From the NCBI GenBank assembly GCA_000507305.1, contig DF239157.1:186001-250000 (forward strand): a DNA stretch of 64,000 nt, written 5' to 3'. The DNA comes from Breviolum minutum Mf 1.05b.01. Taxonomy: Eukaryota; Sar; Dinophyceae; Suessiales; Symbiodiniaceae. Made by a program: the position numbers and the translations under genes. Positions 45,002 through 56,165 of the stretch are shown here, one piece after another; positions within the stretch are counted from its first letter, which is position 1, and every line of letters begins with the position of its first letter. Under the pieces are notes generated by a model. The model was not told the origin of the DNA, did not search any database, and was given only the letters and a program-made list of their open reading frames with translations.

Positions 45002-45629
45002 TCCAACGATAGTCCACTTTCAGGCCTTTTCATTTTGCCGATCCCTCACATGAACAATTCCCGCTTGTTGGGGTGAATCCGAATCGATGGGTGAATTCAA
45101 CGAGTCTTTCGATGGAAATTCCCTCAAGTCTCGCCCTGCAAAATGGTGGTTTTAAGGAGGAATCCGGATTCCCAAATGTCCAATTCCAACATTCAGGTGA
45201 ATTTTCTGAAGCAATTCCACATTTATGGTCTTTTGTATCCTAAGAGTATGACCCCGGATTCGTTGTCACATTGTCAACCTCAAGAAGGTCACCAAACTTT
45301 TCTATAAGATGGAAACCGACCGTGGGCCAGGAACATTTGAACAGTTTGTTTCCTTAAACGCTTGAAACCTTGAAATTGAGTTGATGTTGCTTCACATGTT
45401 GCATCTTGAACTTGTTGCAGAGATCGGTCGAAGATTTTGTATACAATCTGATTCTGATTTTTTGAAATTTTCCAAGATATTGGGAATGTGGCATCTATCA
45501 TTGAATGATTTTGTTCAATCAGATATTGAACAGACGTGACAAAGAAATATTGGGCAAGAGATTTGCTAATGGCAACCCTCATTGACACCAAGCAAACTTG
45601 ATGCTTGGAAATATTCACTAATTTTGGGT

Positions 45630-45745
45630 GCCTCCCTAAAACTAACAGCTTGCCCCTAAAAAATGGTGTTTTCCTGGAAGGCGATCGTTTTCTGAAAAAG
45701 GGTGTTGGCCTGTAAACTCAGGGGCTTTTGCTGTTAGTTTACCAG
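45630..45745. mobile_element. Family D element
   Basis: CCTCCCTAAAACTAACAGCT and GCTGTTAGTTTACCAGG. Confidence 0.7.
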
Positions 45746-45906
45746 GTGATGGTGAAACCAACATCGTTGGATATTCTGAAACTCCAAAACTTGGAAATTT
45801 GATGATCGAAAAAAAACGTTGATCATATATGTTGTCCAATTGGTTTTTTTCCATCAACCATCAAGATGGCGATAGTTTTTGTTGTTTGTTTATATAAAAT
45901 CATTGA

Positions 45907-46003
45907 CTGGGTGGTGGTGTCAATGATTTTTTATTTTTACCCCTGCTTGGGGAAATGATCCAATTTGACTAATATTTTCAAATGGGTTGAAACCACCAAC
46001 CAG
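45907..46003. mobile_element. Family A element with perfect 11-bp duplication
   Basis: CTGGGTGGTGGTGTCAA and TTGAAACCACCAACCAG. AAAATCATTGA occurs at 45896-45906 and 46004-46014. Confidence 0.82.
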
Positions 46004-46328
46004 AAAATCATTGAGAATATCGTGGACTAAACAAATTCGAAATCATGTCCCTTTAGGTGGGTCTTGTAATTTGGGTATACATTAGATCTACCCCCCACTA
46101 ACAATCACCTCCAGGATTATTACGTTTTTAATAGGGAATCCCAACCTAAACCATTAAATTATATTTACTACTGGTACTGGGTGGCGGGGGTAGGTCTACG
46201 GTATACATAGTTTTGTTGTTTCACCGTAGATTGGTGTTATTTTCATTTGGGTTGGTGGGTGGTGGTGGTGGTGAATTAAGGCACAAAACCGCCCACGTCC
46301 TGTGGCAAGACAGCATCAATACTTGCAG

Positions 46329-46410
46329 GTGGACAGCGGACCGACCACCTCCGTGGAGATTTTTGTTGGGGTTGGAAGTTACACCCAGCGGCTTTGGGGA
46401 ACCCTTCAAG
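46329..46410 (+). CDS. Exon of unassigned gene
   Basis: ATACTTGCAG|GTG acceptor and TTCAAG|GTGAAC donor. Reads VDSGPTTSVEIFVGVGSY, then TQRLWGTLQ. The donor is the first bases of a family D element (GGTGAACTAACATAGC), so the intron begins with the element. Ends in phase 1, matching 47089. Confidence 0.55.
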
Positions 46411-46508
46411 GTGAACTAACATAGCTGGCTGGAAATTCCACCATTTGTAGATCTTATTTCCTATTGGAAAATGGGAATCTTCCAGCCAGCTATGTTAAGT
46501 TTACCAGA
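46406..46508. mobile_element. Family D (sub-type 3) element supplying a splice donor
   Basis: GGTGAACTAACATAGCTGGC and GCCAGCTATGTTAAGTTTACC. Starts at the exon end CAAG|GTGAAC at 46410. Confidence 0.75.
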
Positions 46509-46659
46509 GGCTAAATGATCGCTGGGCCATTTATAACGACCTGTTCCTGCCGGTTGGTCAACCCAAATGGTGCTTTAGGATCCGGGAATTCTCCCAAAAT
46601 GGCCGAAAGATTAAGGATTTATGAAAAATTGTCCAGATAAATGGAGTATAGTGAAAATG

Positions 46660-46904
46660 CGGCCCCTATAAGTAGGGTGAAGTATCCCCTGTACCCTCCC
46701 TGAATCTAACATAGCCCCTAAAAATTATGGTTTCCATAATAGGAATCTCCTTTTTTAGTGGTTTATTTTCAGGGGCGAGCTGTTAGTTTCAGGGAGGCTA
46801 AGTATGTCTTTTACGCTAGGGAAACCCATGTGCTTTATTTTCGTCCATGGCTATAAGGGTCCCATAAGCCTGATTACAACTGGATCCGGGGCCCACCTTG
46901 TTCA
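46660..46904. mobile_element. Family H element interrupted by family D
   Basis: Family H half (CCCCTATAAGTAGGGTGAAG) is split by 46692-46799 and ends GGATCCGGGGCCCACCTTGT. Confidence 0.6.
46692..46799. mobile_element. Family D element
   Basis: CCCTCCCTGAATCTAACATA and GCTGTTAGTTTCAGGGAGG. Confidence 0.75.
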
Positions 46905-47088
46905 ACAAACCCAGAATTTGTTTGTCTTACCTTCTGAATGGTCTGACCTCATTTTTTGCGGGGGAGGGGAATACCTACGTAAATATGACCAGGCACTAAA
47001 AGTAAACTCCAACAGGCAAGTTTTACAGACACTCCACGGCAACCTGACGACAATAATGAACCTGTTTTTTTTGCATCCATTGTGGTAG

Positions 47089-47157
47089 CATTGAAGGACA
47101 AGCCAAGATTGTTTCCACAGGAGGTGAACAACTTAACTTCTACTGAAGGGATGAAAG
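47089..47157 (+). CDS. Exon of unassigned gene
   Basis: TGTGGTAG|CA acceptor and AAAG|GTGCAT donor. Reads LKDKPRLFPQEVNNLTSTEG in phase 1/1. Fits both neighbours; family unknown. Confidence 0.45.
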
Positions 47158-49326
47158 GTGCATTTCAAGTAACCCTTTTGGTTGGCCGTTTTTGTATAAC
47201 CTACAAGTTGGGAGTTTGTTCCAGAATCACAGTAGCAGTCAAATAGACGCATTTGTTCATTATAGTCGGTGGGTCCTGTATGATTCTTCATTCATCTTCA
47301 TTCTATACTTTTTCCACTGGCATCTTCGGATGAGATACAGCCACTACCCATTTTCAGAAGGGTTTCACTACTTGGTCACTTGAGATTATTCAACTCCCTG
47401 CCGTTTTGTTTTGCTTCCCATGGATGGGGAGGTTGGTTTCAACACAACCTTCCAGATGTCACCAAACATTATCATCTCAGTCGAGAAAAAAACAACAACA
47501 TGTAACAAAAACATCATCTTTTACATCAATCATCAATGTTCATCAGATCCAAAGCACTCATCACAAACTCAATTTTGTTAATGTTGTTGCAACCTGTTTG
47601 TTGTTTTGTTGTTTTAAGGGTGTGTGTCTAAGTCTAAGTCTGCGTGTGTGTTCGTCACTTGTTTTAACCAAAAATCCGTGTTGCCACTTTTGCCATATGT
47701 GTTGCCACAAACCCAACGTTCAACACAACAAAATACCGACACAACATCATAGGTGTTCCCCCCAGTTACCTAGGAAAACATGAACTCCTGGAATTCCCGG
47801 ATTCGTTTTCTTTTTGCAATAACAAAAATCCACCAGGAAAACTCCATGGGAAGTTGAAATCCCACCCTGTCGAGGCGATGGAACAACAGCTTGCCCAACT
47901 TGGAGGTGTTTTTTTCGGATGGGTTGGTGGGATGCGGTGGCTTGCGCGTTGGCTGTGGTTGTTTGGTCCAAGGTAAAATTGCCGGGAGATTTTGATCTGC
48001 AGTGTTTTTTGTTGAAAAAGAAACAAAGAAAGAAAACAAACATAGAAACAATCCGCAGCAAAGAAACTTTCGGAAAGAAGAAGGAGAAGATGTTTGTTGG
48101 TTGGCCAGTACATGTTTGGTTGGCCAATTTATTTCCACTGCTTAGAGTTGTTGTTGGAGAATATGGAGGATGAGTGATGAACATGATTGCTCCAGACATG
48201 GCCCTTCCAGTGTCGTGTTAAGTTTTGAGTAGGATAATTTCACCATCAATATGAGCTCACCAGCCACGCAACGAGCCAAACATATTTCACCCAATTTTCA
48301 TGTTTGGCTTCTGATCTCAGGGCAACAACGAGCTTGGCTACAAGGTTTTTCCAGTGGCGTTCGTGTCTTTTGACTAACAAAAATGGTGAGAGGTTTGAGG
48401 TCAGATCTTAGATCATCCATCATGACATGGCTCCATAACTCGATTATGTTATACCCAGGCCCACTCACCGGAACTTTGAATAATAAGAGCTACATTTGCA
48501 AAACCTTCGACACAATTTTTCAACCTCAACCATTTTTCGAGTCAATGATCGTATTTGTGTGATCATCCAAAATGTTTTGGAAGCAAACATAAACACAAAA
48601 AGTTGAGTCACTGACTGGAGCCAAGAAACACAAGAAACAGTACGTAGTGGGTCTCACAACATTCACGATTTTGATGGGTGGGATGTTAACTGGTTGGTGG
48701 TGTCAAATATTTTTCATTTTCACCCCTAGATTAGGAAATGGTTAAGTTTGACTTTTTTTTCAAATGGGTTGAAACCACCAACTAGTTGAGGAGTTTCTCC
48801 CCTAATTTTTGAGAATCAGACATGACAAGAATCAAGATGATCCTACATTGACTCTGACTCACCGTTTTCAGAGGTCATTTCTTGCTAAATTTGCATGACA
48901 GAGTGGATAGATGTTTGTTCTTGATATTCAGGGGTGGCTGGCTATGTTTCTAGTACAGAAACACCAAATGGTGTAGTAAAACACTTTTGAACCTGTAGGG
49001 GTCCAGATTTCTCTTAGAAAGGCTGTTGATGAGTGGTGCAATTTCCTTTCTTCCCATTTCACAAGTTTCAGAGGACATTACCAGCAACGTGGTAGTGGGG
49101 TGTCAAGTGTGTACATGTGCAGCCTTTTTTTTTTAAGCTGGACTTCGAACCTGTTTTGACTGCATATCCACTTACTATGTACTTGCACAGTGTCCTTTAA
49201 GTACATATATTTTGTATGATAACTCGTGGGGCCCGGTAGGTTTTTGTTGGGATTGCAGGGCCATGATATGAACAAATTCCACCCATTTGACGTGAGGAAG
49301 TCGTGAATATGAAATTTGGCCTAAAT
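47158..49326. other. Long intron stretch with one family A element
   Basis: Apart from the family A copy at 48690 I see no exon with paired splice sites. Overlapping ORFs on both strands at 47750-48200 lack support. Confidence 0.4.
48690..48785. mobile_element. Family A element
   Basis: CTGGTTGGTGGTGTCAA and TTGAAACCACCAACTAG. Confidence 0.75.
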
Positions 49327-49450
49327 TTCCATTATTTCCATATAGTAGGCGATGGTCATCAATCCAAAAATAGGGGTTTATATTATATACCGATTGTAAG
49401 GATTCCTAATTAAAGGTGGGATGACCATCGGAGTTTAGACCCTGGCACAT
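49327..49450. mobile_element. Family N element
   Basis: Shares GATGGTCATCAA, GGATTCCTAATTAAAGGTGG and GGAGTTTAGACCCTGGCACA with the copy at 4600. Confidence 0.65.
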
Positions 49451-49463
49451 ATGAAATTGCAAG

Positions 49464-49550
49464 GTGGAGACGAGGAAAGCCCAGGTAGCATTCAACCATT
49501 GCTTGCCCTACATCAAACAGATTTGCAACATGATCAAGCTACCTCTTTGG
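49464..49550 (+). CDS. Exon of unassigned gene (3' end uncertain)
   Basis: TTGCAAG|GT acceptor, phase 1. Reads GDEESPGSIQPLLALHQT, then DLQHDQATSLE. The frame stays open beyond, and no clear GT/GC donor stands out. It starts 13 bases after a family N element. Confidence 0.4.
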
Positions 49551-49724
49551 AGGAAAAACCATGTTACCCGCAACTTTTTTTGAGGGCAGGAAAAAAACTT
49601 CCGCTAGGTGGCAACAATTCTGTTGTGCTTCGATCGGGGGGGGGGGGCATCATCCACTTTGACTATATCCATGTTTTTTTAACAGTAACTGGGTGGCTCA
49701 ACCATCAACTCTTATAGTCCCTGT

Positions 49725-49829
49725 CTGGATGGTGGCAACTCAAATATTTTTGGAATTTTCACCCCGATCCTTGGGGAAATGATCCAATTTCACTAATATT
49801 TTTTCAAATGGGTTGAAACCACCAACTAG
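49725..49829. mobile_element. Family A element, CTGT duplicated
   Basis: CTGGATGGTGGCAACTCAA and TTGAAACCACCAACTAG; CTGT at 49721-49724 and 49830-49833. Confidence 0.75.
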
Positions 49830-50206
49830 CTGTTGTTTTGTTTTGTTATGTTAGGTTTTCCAGTCCAGGTCCTGGTATGAGTGAATCCAAAAACATCATG
49901 ACTGTTGAAAACAAAAAACACCGATCCTTGGATGTGTTTTTTGGGGTTGATTTTTTTTTACGAATTCTACCATATGGGATTAGTCCTCATGAAAAAAAAC
50001 ACCATTTGGGAGAATATGTTTTGGAACCTTTTCTCAAAAACTACTCGAAACATTGGCAAATCCAAGCAAGGTAACCTCAACCAAACCGTTGGGAAAAACT
50101 CATCCCGAAAACGACCAGGAAAAACTCATCACGAAAACTACCACGAAAACTTCTAGGAAAATTCATGGAAAACTACCAGGAAAACCCATGGAAAACTACT
50201 ACCGAG

Positions 50207-50284
50207 GCCGCAGGAGAAGACTTCATGGCACAATTGGGTATGGCCTTAGGTGGTGGTTTGGCTTTAGGTCGAAATGGCCGTCAG
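50207..50284 (+). CDS. Exon of unassigned gene, copy 1 of a duplicated exon
   Basis: CTACCGAG|GCC acceptor, GC donor CAG|GCCGAA, phase 0/0. Reads AAGEDFMAQLGMALGGG, then LALGRNGRQ. Clearly related to the exon at 51014. Confidence 0.55.
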
Positions 50285-50356
50285 GCCGAAGAAGCCGAAA
50301 AGTGGTTTGCGAAAGGGAGAGTCGGGAGGATGTTGGTGGTGGATTGTTTTGTTGGG

Positions 50357-50357
50357 T

Positions 50358-50388
<31 letters not shown>

Positions 50389-50389
50389 G
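50357..50389. repeat. (GTT)n microsatellite
   Basis: About 11 units, 70 bases after the exon at 50207. Confidence 0.95.
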
Positions 50390-50652
50390 GTTGTGTCAGA
50401 GTCAGATTATTCCACACAAAATCAATCAACTGAGTGGAAGACACGGTTTTAAAAGAAAACACCTGAGATGTTCGATGTTTTATTATGTGTGAAGTTTAAC
50501 GACTTTTGTTTTTAGTTTTCCTGACATGAATTCAGGTTTTTCAGCCCTTTTGCGCATCGGAACACCGTCCTCGTGAACACCCCGAAGCATCTTAGGTTTT
50601 TCGAGCGGTGCACTGCATACCACTTGAAATCTTGCGACTTTGAGTGACAAAC

Positions 50653-50766
50653 ATACCATCCCTGAAACTAACAGCTAAAGCCCCTGAAAAGAGGCCGAAT
50701 CCCCAAATGCATCTTCCAACCATTGATTTTCACTGGCGAGCTGTTCAATTAGTTTCAGGGAGGGTA
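50653..50766. mobile_element. Family D element
   Basis: ATACCATCCCTGAAACTAAC and TTAGTTTCAGGGAGGGTAT. Confidence 0.8.
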
Positions 50767-51013
50767 TCTGATTTTGAAACCTAGAAATAAAATAGAAATG
50801 CCACCAAGTTACGCACTACCATGTCATCGAGAAAACGCTATCCTTTCCTATTGAAGCCCTTGGTTGTTTTGTTTTGATGAAACCTCCGATGTTATGGAAA
50901 ATCATGAAGCTCACTATATATTTCATGAATATTGTAAGATTTCGTTTTGATTAGACATCAACCAAGCCGGTTTGATTATGTTCCAAACGTGGTCCAGCAC
51001 ATTCCTATTTCAG

Positions 51014-51073
51014 GCGGGAGAGGAGTTCGTCACGCAACTGGGCATGGCCCTGGGATCACGAGGAAATCGCCAG
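51014..51073 (+). CDS. Exon of unassigned gene, copy 2 of a duplicated exon
   Basis: ATTTCAG|GCG acceptor and CGCCAG|GTGCCG donor, phase 0/0. Reads AGEEFVTQLGMALGSRGNRQ. It shares AGE(D/E)F..QLGMALG and a terminal GRN-RQ/GNRQ with copy 1 but lacks six residues. Confidence 0.6.
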
Positions 51074-51477
51074 GTGCCGCGGGTTGCTGCCCAAACGTTG
51101 ATTGGAAGTTGAAGCCACGGCAATGATGGACGATGATGGATGAGGATGATTGATGGTGATGGAAGATTATAGATCATGATGATATTCATGAAGAAAATAA
51201 GATGAAATAAGTAGTAATCAAACATGAGCATGCTAGTCATATATAAATTATGTAAACAAATAATAGTCCTAATGATTTATGTTATGTTGATTATCGTATA
51301 TCTATTGTTTATTTTTATCTTGATTATCGTAATATGGTTATTTCCAAGGTCCAATTCTTTTTGTTGGATCCAGAGAGTCTTGAAATTTTCAGACCTTCGC
51401 GATGTTGGATGGTGGTTGGACGCCTTGTTTTTTGTTTGTTTGTTGGAGATTGTACTGGGTGGTTGAGCTTTATTCTT

Positions 51478-51575
51478 CTAGCTGGTGGTTTCAAATATGT
51501 TTTCATTTCATCCCTATTTGGGGAAGATTCCCATTTTGACTATGATTTTTCAATTGGGTTGAAACCACCACGTAG
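51478..51575. mobile_element. Family A element, TCTT duplicated
   Basis: CTAGCTGGTGGTTTCAA and TTGAAACCACCACGTAG; TCTT at 51474-51477 and 51576-51579. Confidence 0.75.
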
Positions 51576-52215
51576 TCTTGGTTTCCGTTTTAGTGAATCA
51601 ATGGTGGACATGATTTGTTTGCTGCCAACATGATTCATTTCGCTGGATGTTGATGTCCTAGTTCTTTTTTTCAATGCCATGCTGCTTGCTTGTTCGTGGA
51701 TTCGGTGCAGTGATAAACTGGGGACTGTACCATCAAGGCCAACTCACACATTGGTTCAGAGACCCCTGGGAAGACATTGGTTTGTGTTTTTTTTTCTGGC
51801 AAAACTGCAGAATCCCACTGATTGCTTTTACAGTTCTATTGCCTGTGGATGTATACTGAGGTGAGTACATCATGAAAACGCAAGACTCTACATGTTGTCT
51901 CGATAGACATAGACCAACCTAGTGAGAACGACCAGAAACCACCAGTGATGGTGAATTGGTGGTAACACACTATCAGTTTATAACATGATCATTCCCGAGA
52001 GATGAGCAATCCCCCATTTCTTTGCGACTTGTATAACCATCACGTGACAAAATCAAGTGCCTGCAAGAAGTGATTCACTTCGTGCAGTTGAAGTCTGGCA
52101 CCTTCATTGTACTCAAACTATGGGCACAATTCACCAACGCAATATACGGTTCCTTGATGGTTTAATGTTGATGGCAACCTCCTATCCTAGGAATCCCTAA
52201 CGTGACTTAATGCAG

Positions 52216-52262
52216 CCATGATGACACTGCAGAGGCACCTGTGGTAGTGGCTGCAACAGCAG
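52216..52262 (+). CDS. Possible exon, Ala/Val-rich
   Basis: TTAATGCAG|C acceptor, then HDDTAEAPVVVAATA and a GC donor (CAG|GCCTGC). Its phase does not match the exon at 51014, so a missing exon or a false call is possible. Confidence 0.3.
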
Positions 52263-52829
52263 GCCTGCGAATGGTTTTTTTTACCCGGGCGCGAACTCAT
52301 GGACTGCAACCTCAAGATGGGGGGAAATGCTGAACAAATCTTATGTTTTCTCGGTTTTTGGAGATGATGTTTGATGTTGAGCTATGATAAAAGTGGTACT
52401 ACTCAAGGTTTGGTATATCTGATTATATAAATAGATTCTTGTTGGATGCATTTATTTAATGTGTATTTGGAAGATACTGTTTGAAGATACAGATACGGGT
52501 ACCATCACAAACAATCTACCTCTACGTCCCCTACATTTCGTTACGCAAACAAATACAGTGCATACTCCTCCAAGAAGATTGCAGGGGACATATCATAGCA
52601 TTCCATGTGAAAGGACTATGATTTAAAAATGAAAAACCCTCCCTGAAACTAACAGCTCGCCCCTGAAAATAGGCCTTCCCAAAAGGAAACGAGTATTCCA
52701 ACCATCCATTTTCAGGTGCGATGGCGATGAATGTTATTTTCACGGGGGAGTTTCTCTCATCATATTTAATATACTACACGTTGGCTTGGGGTTCCTATCA
52801 TTTGAACCGTGCCAAAAAGTTGGCAGTAC

Positions 52830-52914
52830 CATTGATGGAAGAAGTCCTGCGGTTATCCCTTTATTTCCAGTTTTTTTTTCATCCCAGGTGGTGCAGGAGT
52901 TCTTCTGTCAACAG
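52830..52914. mobile_element. Family B element
   Basis: CATTGATGGAAGAAGTCCTG and GGAGTTCTTCTGTCAACAG. Confidence 0.65.
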
Positions 52915-53311
52915 AATTGGTAGATCCAGTTATGACTTGTAGGTTTTGGTCTTTTTGGATCATTCATGGCACATACCGGACAGATCCAGAGATACGGGAT
53001 GTACAAATTTACATTTGATATACTGCGAATCACAAGAAGTAAATGCTATATATATATATATATTAATATGTGCAGATATAGATTTACAGATTTACATAAA
53101 TACATAACAACACCCAAATTTATTTTCATTTATGTGTTTTGACAACCAAATACTGTATACTGTATACATACAAACTGTATCTTTAAATGTATACACGTGC
53201 TTATATAATTGCACTCAGCTGGTTATACCTGGATCCAACATGTTTTACAAACTAGTTGAGCATAACCAAAAACCTTCTGGAATGATTTCAGGATTTCCAG
53301 ATCATCATTTC

Positions 53312-53418
53312 CTGGGTGGCGGTTTCACATATCTTTTATGTTCATCCTTATTTGGGGAGATGATCCAATTGGCCTAATATTTTTCAGATGCGTTGAAACC
53401 GAAATCACCAAAAGCTAG
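53312..53418. mobile_element. Family A element, diverged
   Basis: CTGGGTGGCGGTTTCACA left end and TTGAAACC...CACCAAAAGCTAG right end. Confidence 0.6.
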
Positions 53419-53601
53419 TCTTCTAATGTTCTTGGACTGTACCCTCCTTTTGGGGTGCGGTCCTAGCTTTCCAGTCAACTGGGATACTATTTGATACTAT
53501 TTGCACCTTTGTTGATGGTTCAGAAATCCTGACCTGCACGTTGTGGAGAATCCTCTGCATTGTTCATGAATATCACAACTGCTCAGTGTAAACCAGATAC
53601 T

Positions 53602-53708
53602 CTCTGGTAAACTTGGTAAACTAACATAGCAATGGAATATCCCCATTTTCAATATGAAATACATCTTTAGAGGGTCCATTTTCGATTGCTATGTTAGTTT
53701 ACCAGAGT
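53602..53708. mobile_element. Family D (sub-type 3) element
   Basis: GGTAAACTAACATAGCAATG and CATTGC-complement ending GCTATGTTAGTTTACCAGAG. Confidence 0.75.
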
Positions 53709-53939
53709 GTAGTCTTTTCACCATCAACATGTTTGATTGTAGACAACATTAGCAACAATGGATATCAACGTATGTATTCCGCGAATTTGTTGGCATATGT
53801 GTGTACACTCAAACAAATCATTTTCACAGTCACCTTTCTCCATCGCAGACACTTAATGTATGATATATTTTCTTCCATTTGGTCAAATTCGTATGGTAAA
53901 TTCCTAGGTAAATATACCATTGACATTGAGTGTTTGGGT

Positions 53940-54052
53940 ACCCCCCTGAAAACTAACATATCCCCTGAAATTGATGGGACTGGAAGATGAAAATTATTTT
54001 GACAGGTTGTCCCTTTTCAGGGTCAACAGACATTCGTTCATTTTCGGGGGGT
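53940..54052. mobile_element. Family D element
   Basis: TACCCCCCTGAAAACTAACA and TCGTTCATTTTCGGGGGGT. Confidence 0.65.
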
Positions 54053-54345
54053 GTTGCCAAACAACCCCTTTGTTTGTTTAAGGTAATTATTTCTTACGGA
54101 TTCTGCCATGACATTCATCACCATGAAAAAATACCACCAATTTGGGGGAATATCGTTTGGAACGTTTTTCAAACACCCAACGTTGGCAAATCTCAGGCAA
54201 CAACTCTCCTCGCCTCTCATCCTTTGATAAGGCCAGGGAAGGGAGGGAACCAAAACAGCTGGGACGACAACAACAACCCCTAGGCCCTAGTGCTCCAAAT
54301 GCCCCCTTGTGAGAAGGTATTTGTACTGTATATATATATATACAT

Positions 54346-54450
54346 ATGGGTGTTTCCAAAAAAGGGAGGGTTTCCCAAAATAGATGGGATAATGGAAAAC
54401 CCTATTAAGATGGATGGTTTGGGGTACCACTATTTTCGGAAACATCCATG
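54346..54450. mobile_element. Family G element
   Basis: ATGGGTGTTTCCAAAAAAGG and CTATTTTCGGAAACATCCAT. Confidence 0.78.
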
Positions 54451-54591
54451 TAGGTTCCTGTTTTACCCACTCCAAAAGCCACTTGCAGAAGAGTCCCATT
54501 GGGAAGCATAAGGGAACAGCGGGAACAAAGCCTTCAGAACATCTCTGTGTATCCGAGTTAGGCCGTTTGTTTTCCCAAAGGATGAACTACT

Positions 54592-54697
54592 TGTAGGTGG
54601 TGGTTTCAAATATGTTTGATTTTCATTTGTACCTGGGGAAATGATCCTATTTGAGGATCAATTTTTTCAATGGGGTTGAACCACACCCGCCAACGAG
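54592..54697. mobile_element. Family A element, diverged right end
   Basis: TGTAGGTGGTGGTTTCAA and GGGTTGAACCACACCCGCC. Confidence 0.6.
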
Positions 54698-54958
54698 TTT
54701 TCAAACATGATTGAAGTTGAACGGATGTCACATTGGAGGGTGAAATGAACATGAATTTCCTGCTTCAAATGCATGATGTTCAGCTGGAACATGCTACTTT
54801 TTGTTGAGGTGTATTCATACAAACCAAAAATTTACCTAGCTAAAACTTTCATCATAGATTGCCCAGAAATGATCTCATGATCTCCCGTTTGAACTTGTGT
54901 TCTCTTGATTTTGATTGATTTCGGACCATTAGATTCATCATTGAAATGAAACACACCT

Positions 54959-55079
54959 ACAAGGTGGGCCCCTACCAGTTATAAAATGGAGTTATAACCC
55001 CTCTACATGGCCTTTAAAAAGTGGGTAACTAGGGTTATAATTTAACCCTACTGGTGACTTACTAAGGGCCGACCTTGTA
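54959..55079. mobile_element. Family H element
   Basis: ACAAGGTGGGCCCCTACCAG and AAGGGCCGACCTTGT. Confidence 0.78.
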
Positions 55080-55316
55080 TTTTGTTTGATTTTTTGTTGT
55101 TCCAAACGAATCTGAGAGTCCCAAAAAAAGGAGGCACCTCGTAAAGTCAGTACTCCATTCCAACAGCCAATGTTTGTTTATGGGATATTTCAAACATCAA
55201 TTCCTCCAATGATTCCTGCAAAATCCTCGGCATCTTTGTCCTTTATAGCTTTTTTTTGGCTTGCAGTAGATGTGAACGACTTGAAATTCACCTGTAAAAG
55301 GCAGAATTTGATTCTG

Positions 55317-55434
55317 CTTGGTGGTGTTTTCAACTATTTTTTTGGAATGTTCACCCCGAAAATTGGGGAAGATGAACCCATTTTGACAAACATATTTTTC
55401 AAAGGGGGTTGGTGAAAAACCACCAACTAACTAG
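55317..55434. mobile_element. Family A element
   Basis: CTTGGTGGTGTTTTCAA and AAACCACCAACTAACTAG; interior CCCCGAAAATTGGGGAAG. Confidence 0.7.
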
Positions 55435-55550
55435 CTAAAAGACCTTCAAACACATTTTTCATAGTGGACATCCTTCTTCCACATGATTCATGGGGTTTTT
55501 AGTGAACAACTTGAAAGTGTCCCAAAAAGGCGGAGTTTGTTTTCTCTCGG

Positions 55551-55671
55551 GTTTACACCCCTGAAAACTAACGAAAGTCCCCTAAAAAAGTGACCATTTC
55601 AGTAGGGTTCATACATCTGAACCAACCATCGATTTTCAGGGGAAATTCGTTCGTTTTCAGGGGAGTAAACC
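55551..55671. mobile_element. Family D element
   Basis: GTTTACACCCCTGAAAACTA and TCGTTTTCAGGGGAGTAAAC. Confidence 0.75.
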
Positions 55672-55726
55672 TTTGGGTTTTTTAAACCAACCTTTGGGGT
55701 TTTTCGTTGTTGTGGAACCGCGCCAG

Positions 55727-55780
55727 GCCGATCGTGTCTTATTGGAGCGATTGGTCGACTATGATGAAGAGAACTGTCAG
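55727..55780 (+). CDS. Exon of unassigned gene: acidic helix
   Basis: CGCGCCAG|GCC acceptor and TGTCAG|GTGTGG donor. Reads ADRVLLERLVDYDEENCQ, phase 0/0, compatible with the exons at 51014 and 56166. Confidence 0.5.
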
Positions 55781-55966
55781 GTGTGGGGATGGAGGGATGG
55801 ATGGATGGGATAAATTTCACCAACCCGGCCGGTTGGTCAAACATCCCTTAAAAGGTAGGCCGAAAAGTAAGGGAATCCGACACTCAAAAATGGCGAAGAA
55901 AGAATTCAGGTTAAGGATTTATTTCATAGATTGCGTAGATAATGATGCTGTCAGGAGAAGGTTGTA

Positions 55967-56045
55967 CTTGGAGGATCATCCCAGGACTTTGTAAGTGGCT
56001 AGTAGCGATGGCCATTTAGATAGGGATTACAAACTACTTACTAAA
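55967..56045. mobile_element. Family I left part
   Basis: ACTTGGAGGATCATCCCAGG followed by GTAAGTGG; right arm weak (CTACTTACTAAATGG). Confidence 0.55.
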
Positions 56046-56165
56046 TGGATGATGGAACCTTTGGAGGATGTGAACATCTCGGCAGCTTCATCAGGACTTG
56101 GAAGCTCCCTTGCCCTTTGCCGCCATTCCAAGTGTTTCTTGTCGCAACGTTGGTGTTTGTTTCAG

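Larger units (their letters stand above)
51580..55726. other. Intron stretch, mostly repeats
   Basis: Holds family A, B, D, G and H copies listed separately and (AT)n near 53050. Only the weak exon at 52216 is proposed. Confidence 0.4.

Noticed and set aside
45289..45618. 109-codon - frame
   Set aside because: Ordinary composition, but no motif. A + strand reading (VTKLFYKMETDRG) with an AAG|G acceptor competes; neither is supported enough.
44743..47157. Band-7/SPFH (prohibitin, flotillin) identity for the exons here
   Set aside because: Only KYTTHGIEILDV recalls the family. The following exons do not match the expected continuation, so it is left as unassigned.
47747..48199. Overlapping - frames of 115-150 codons
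   Set aside because: Three frames are open at once over a low-complexity stretch; no domain.
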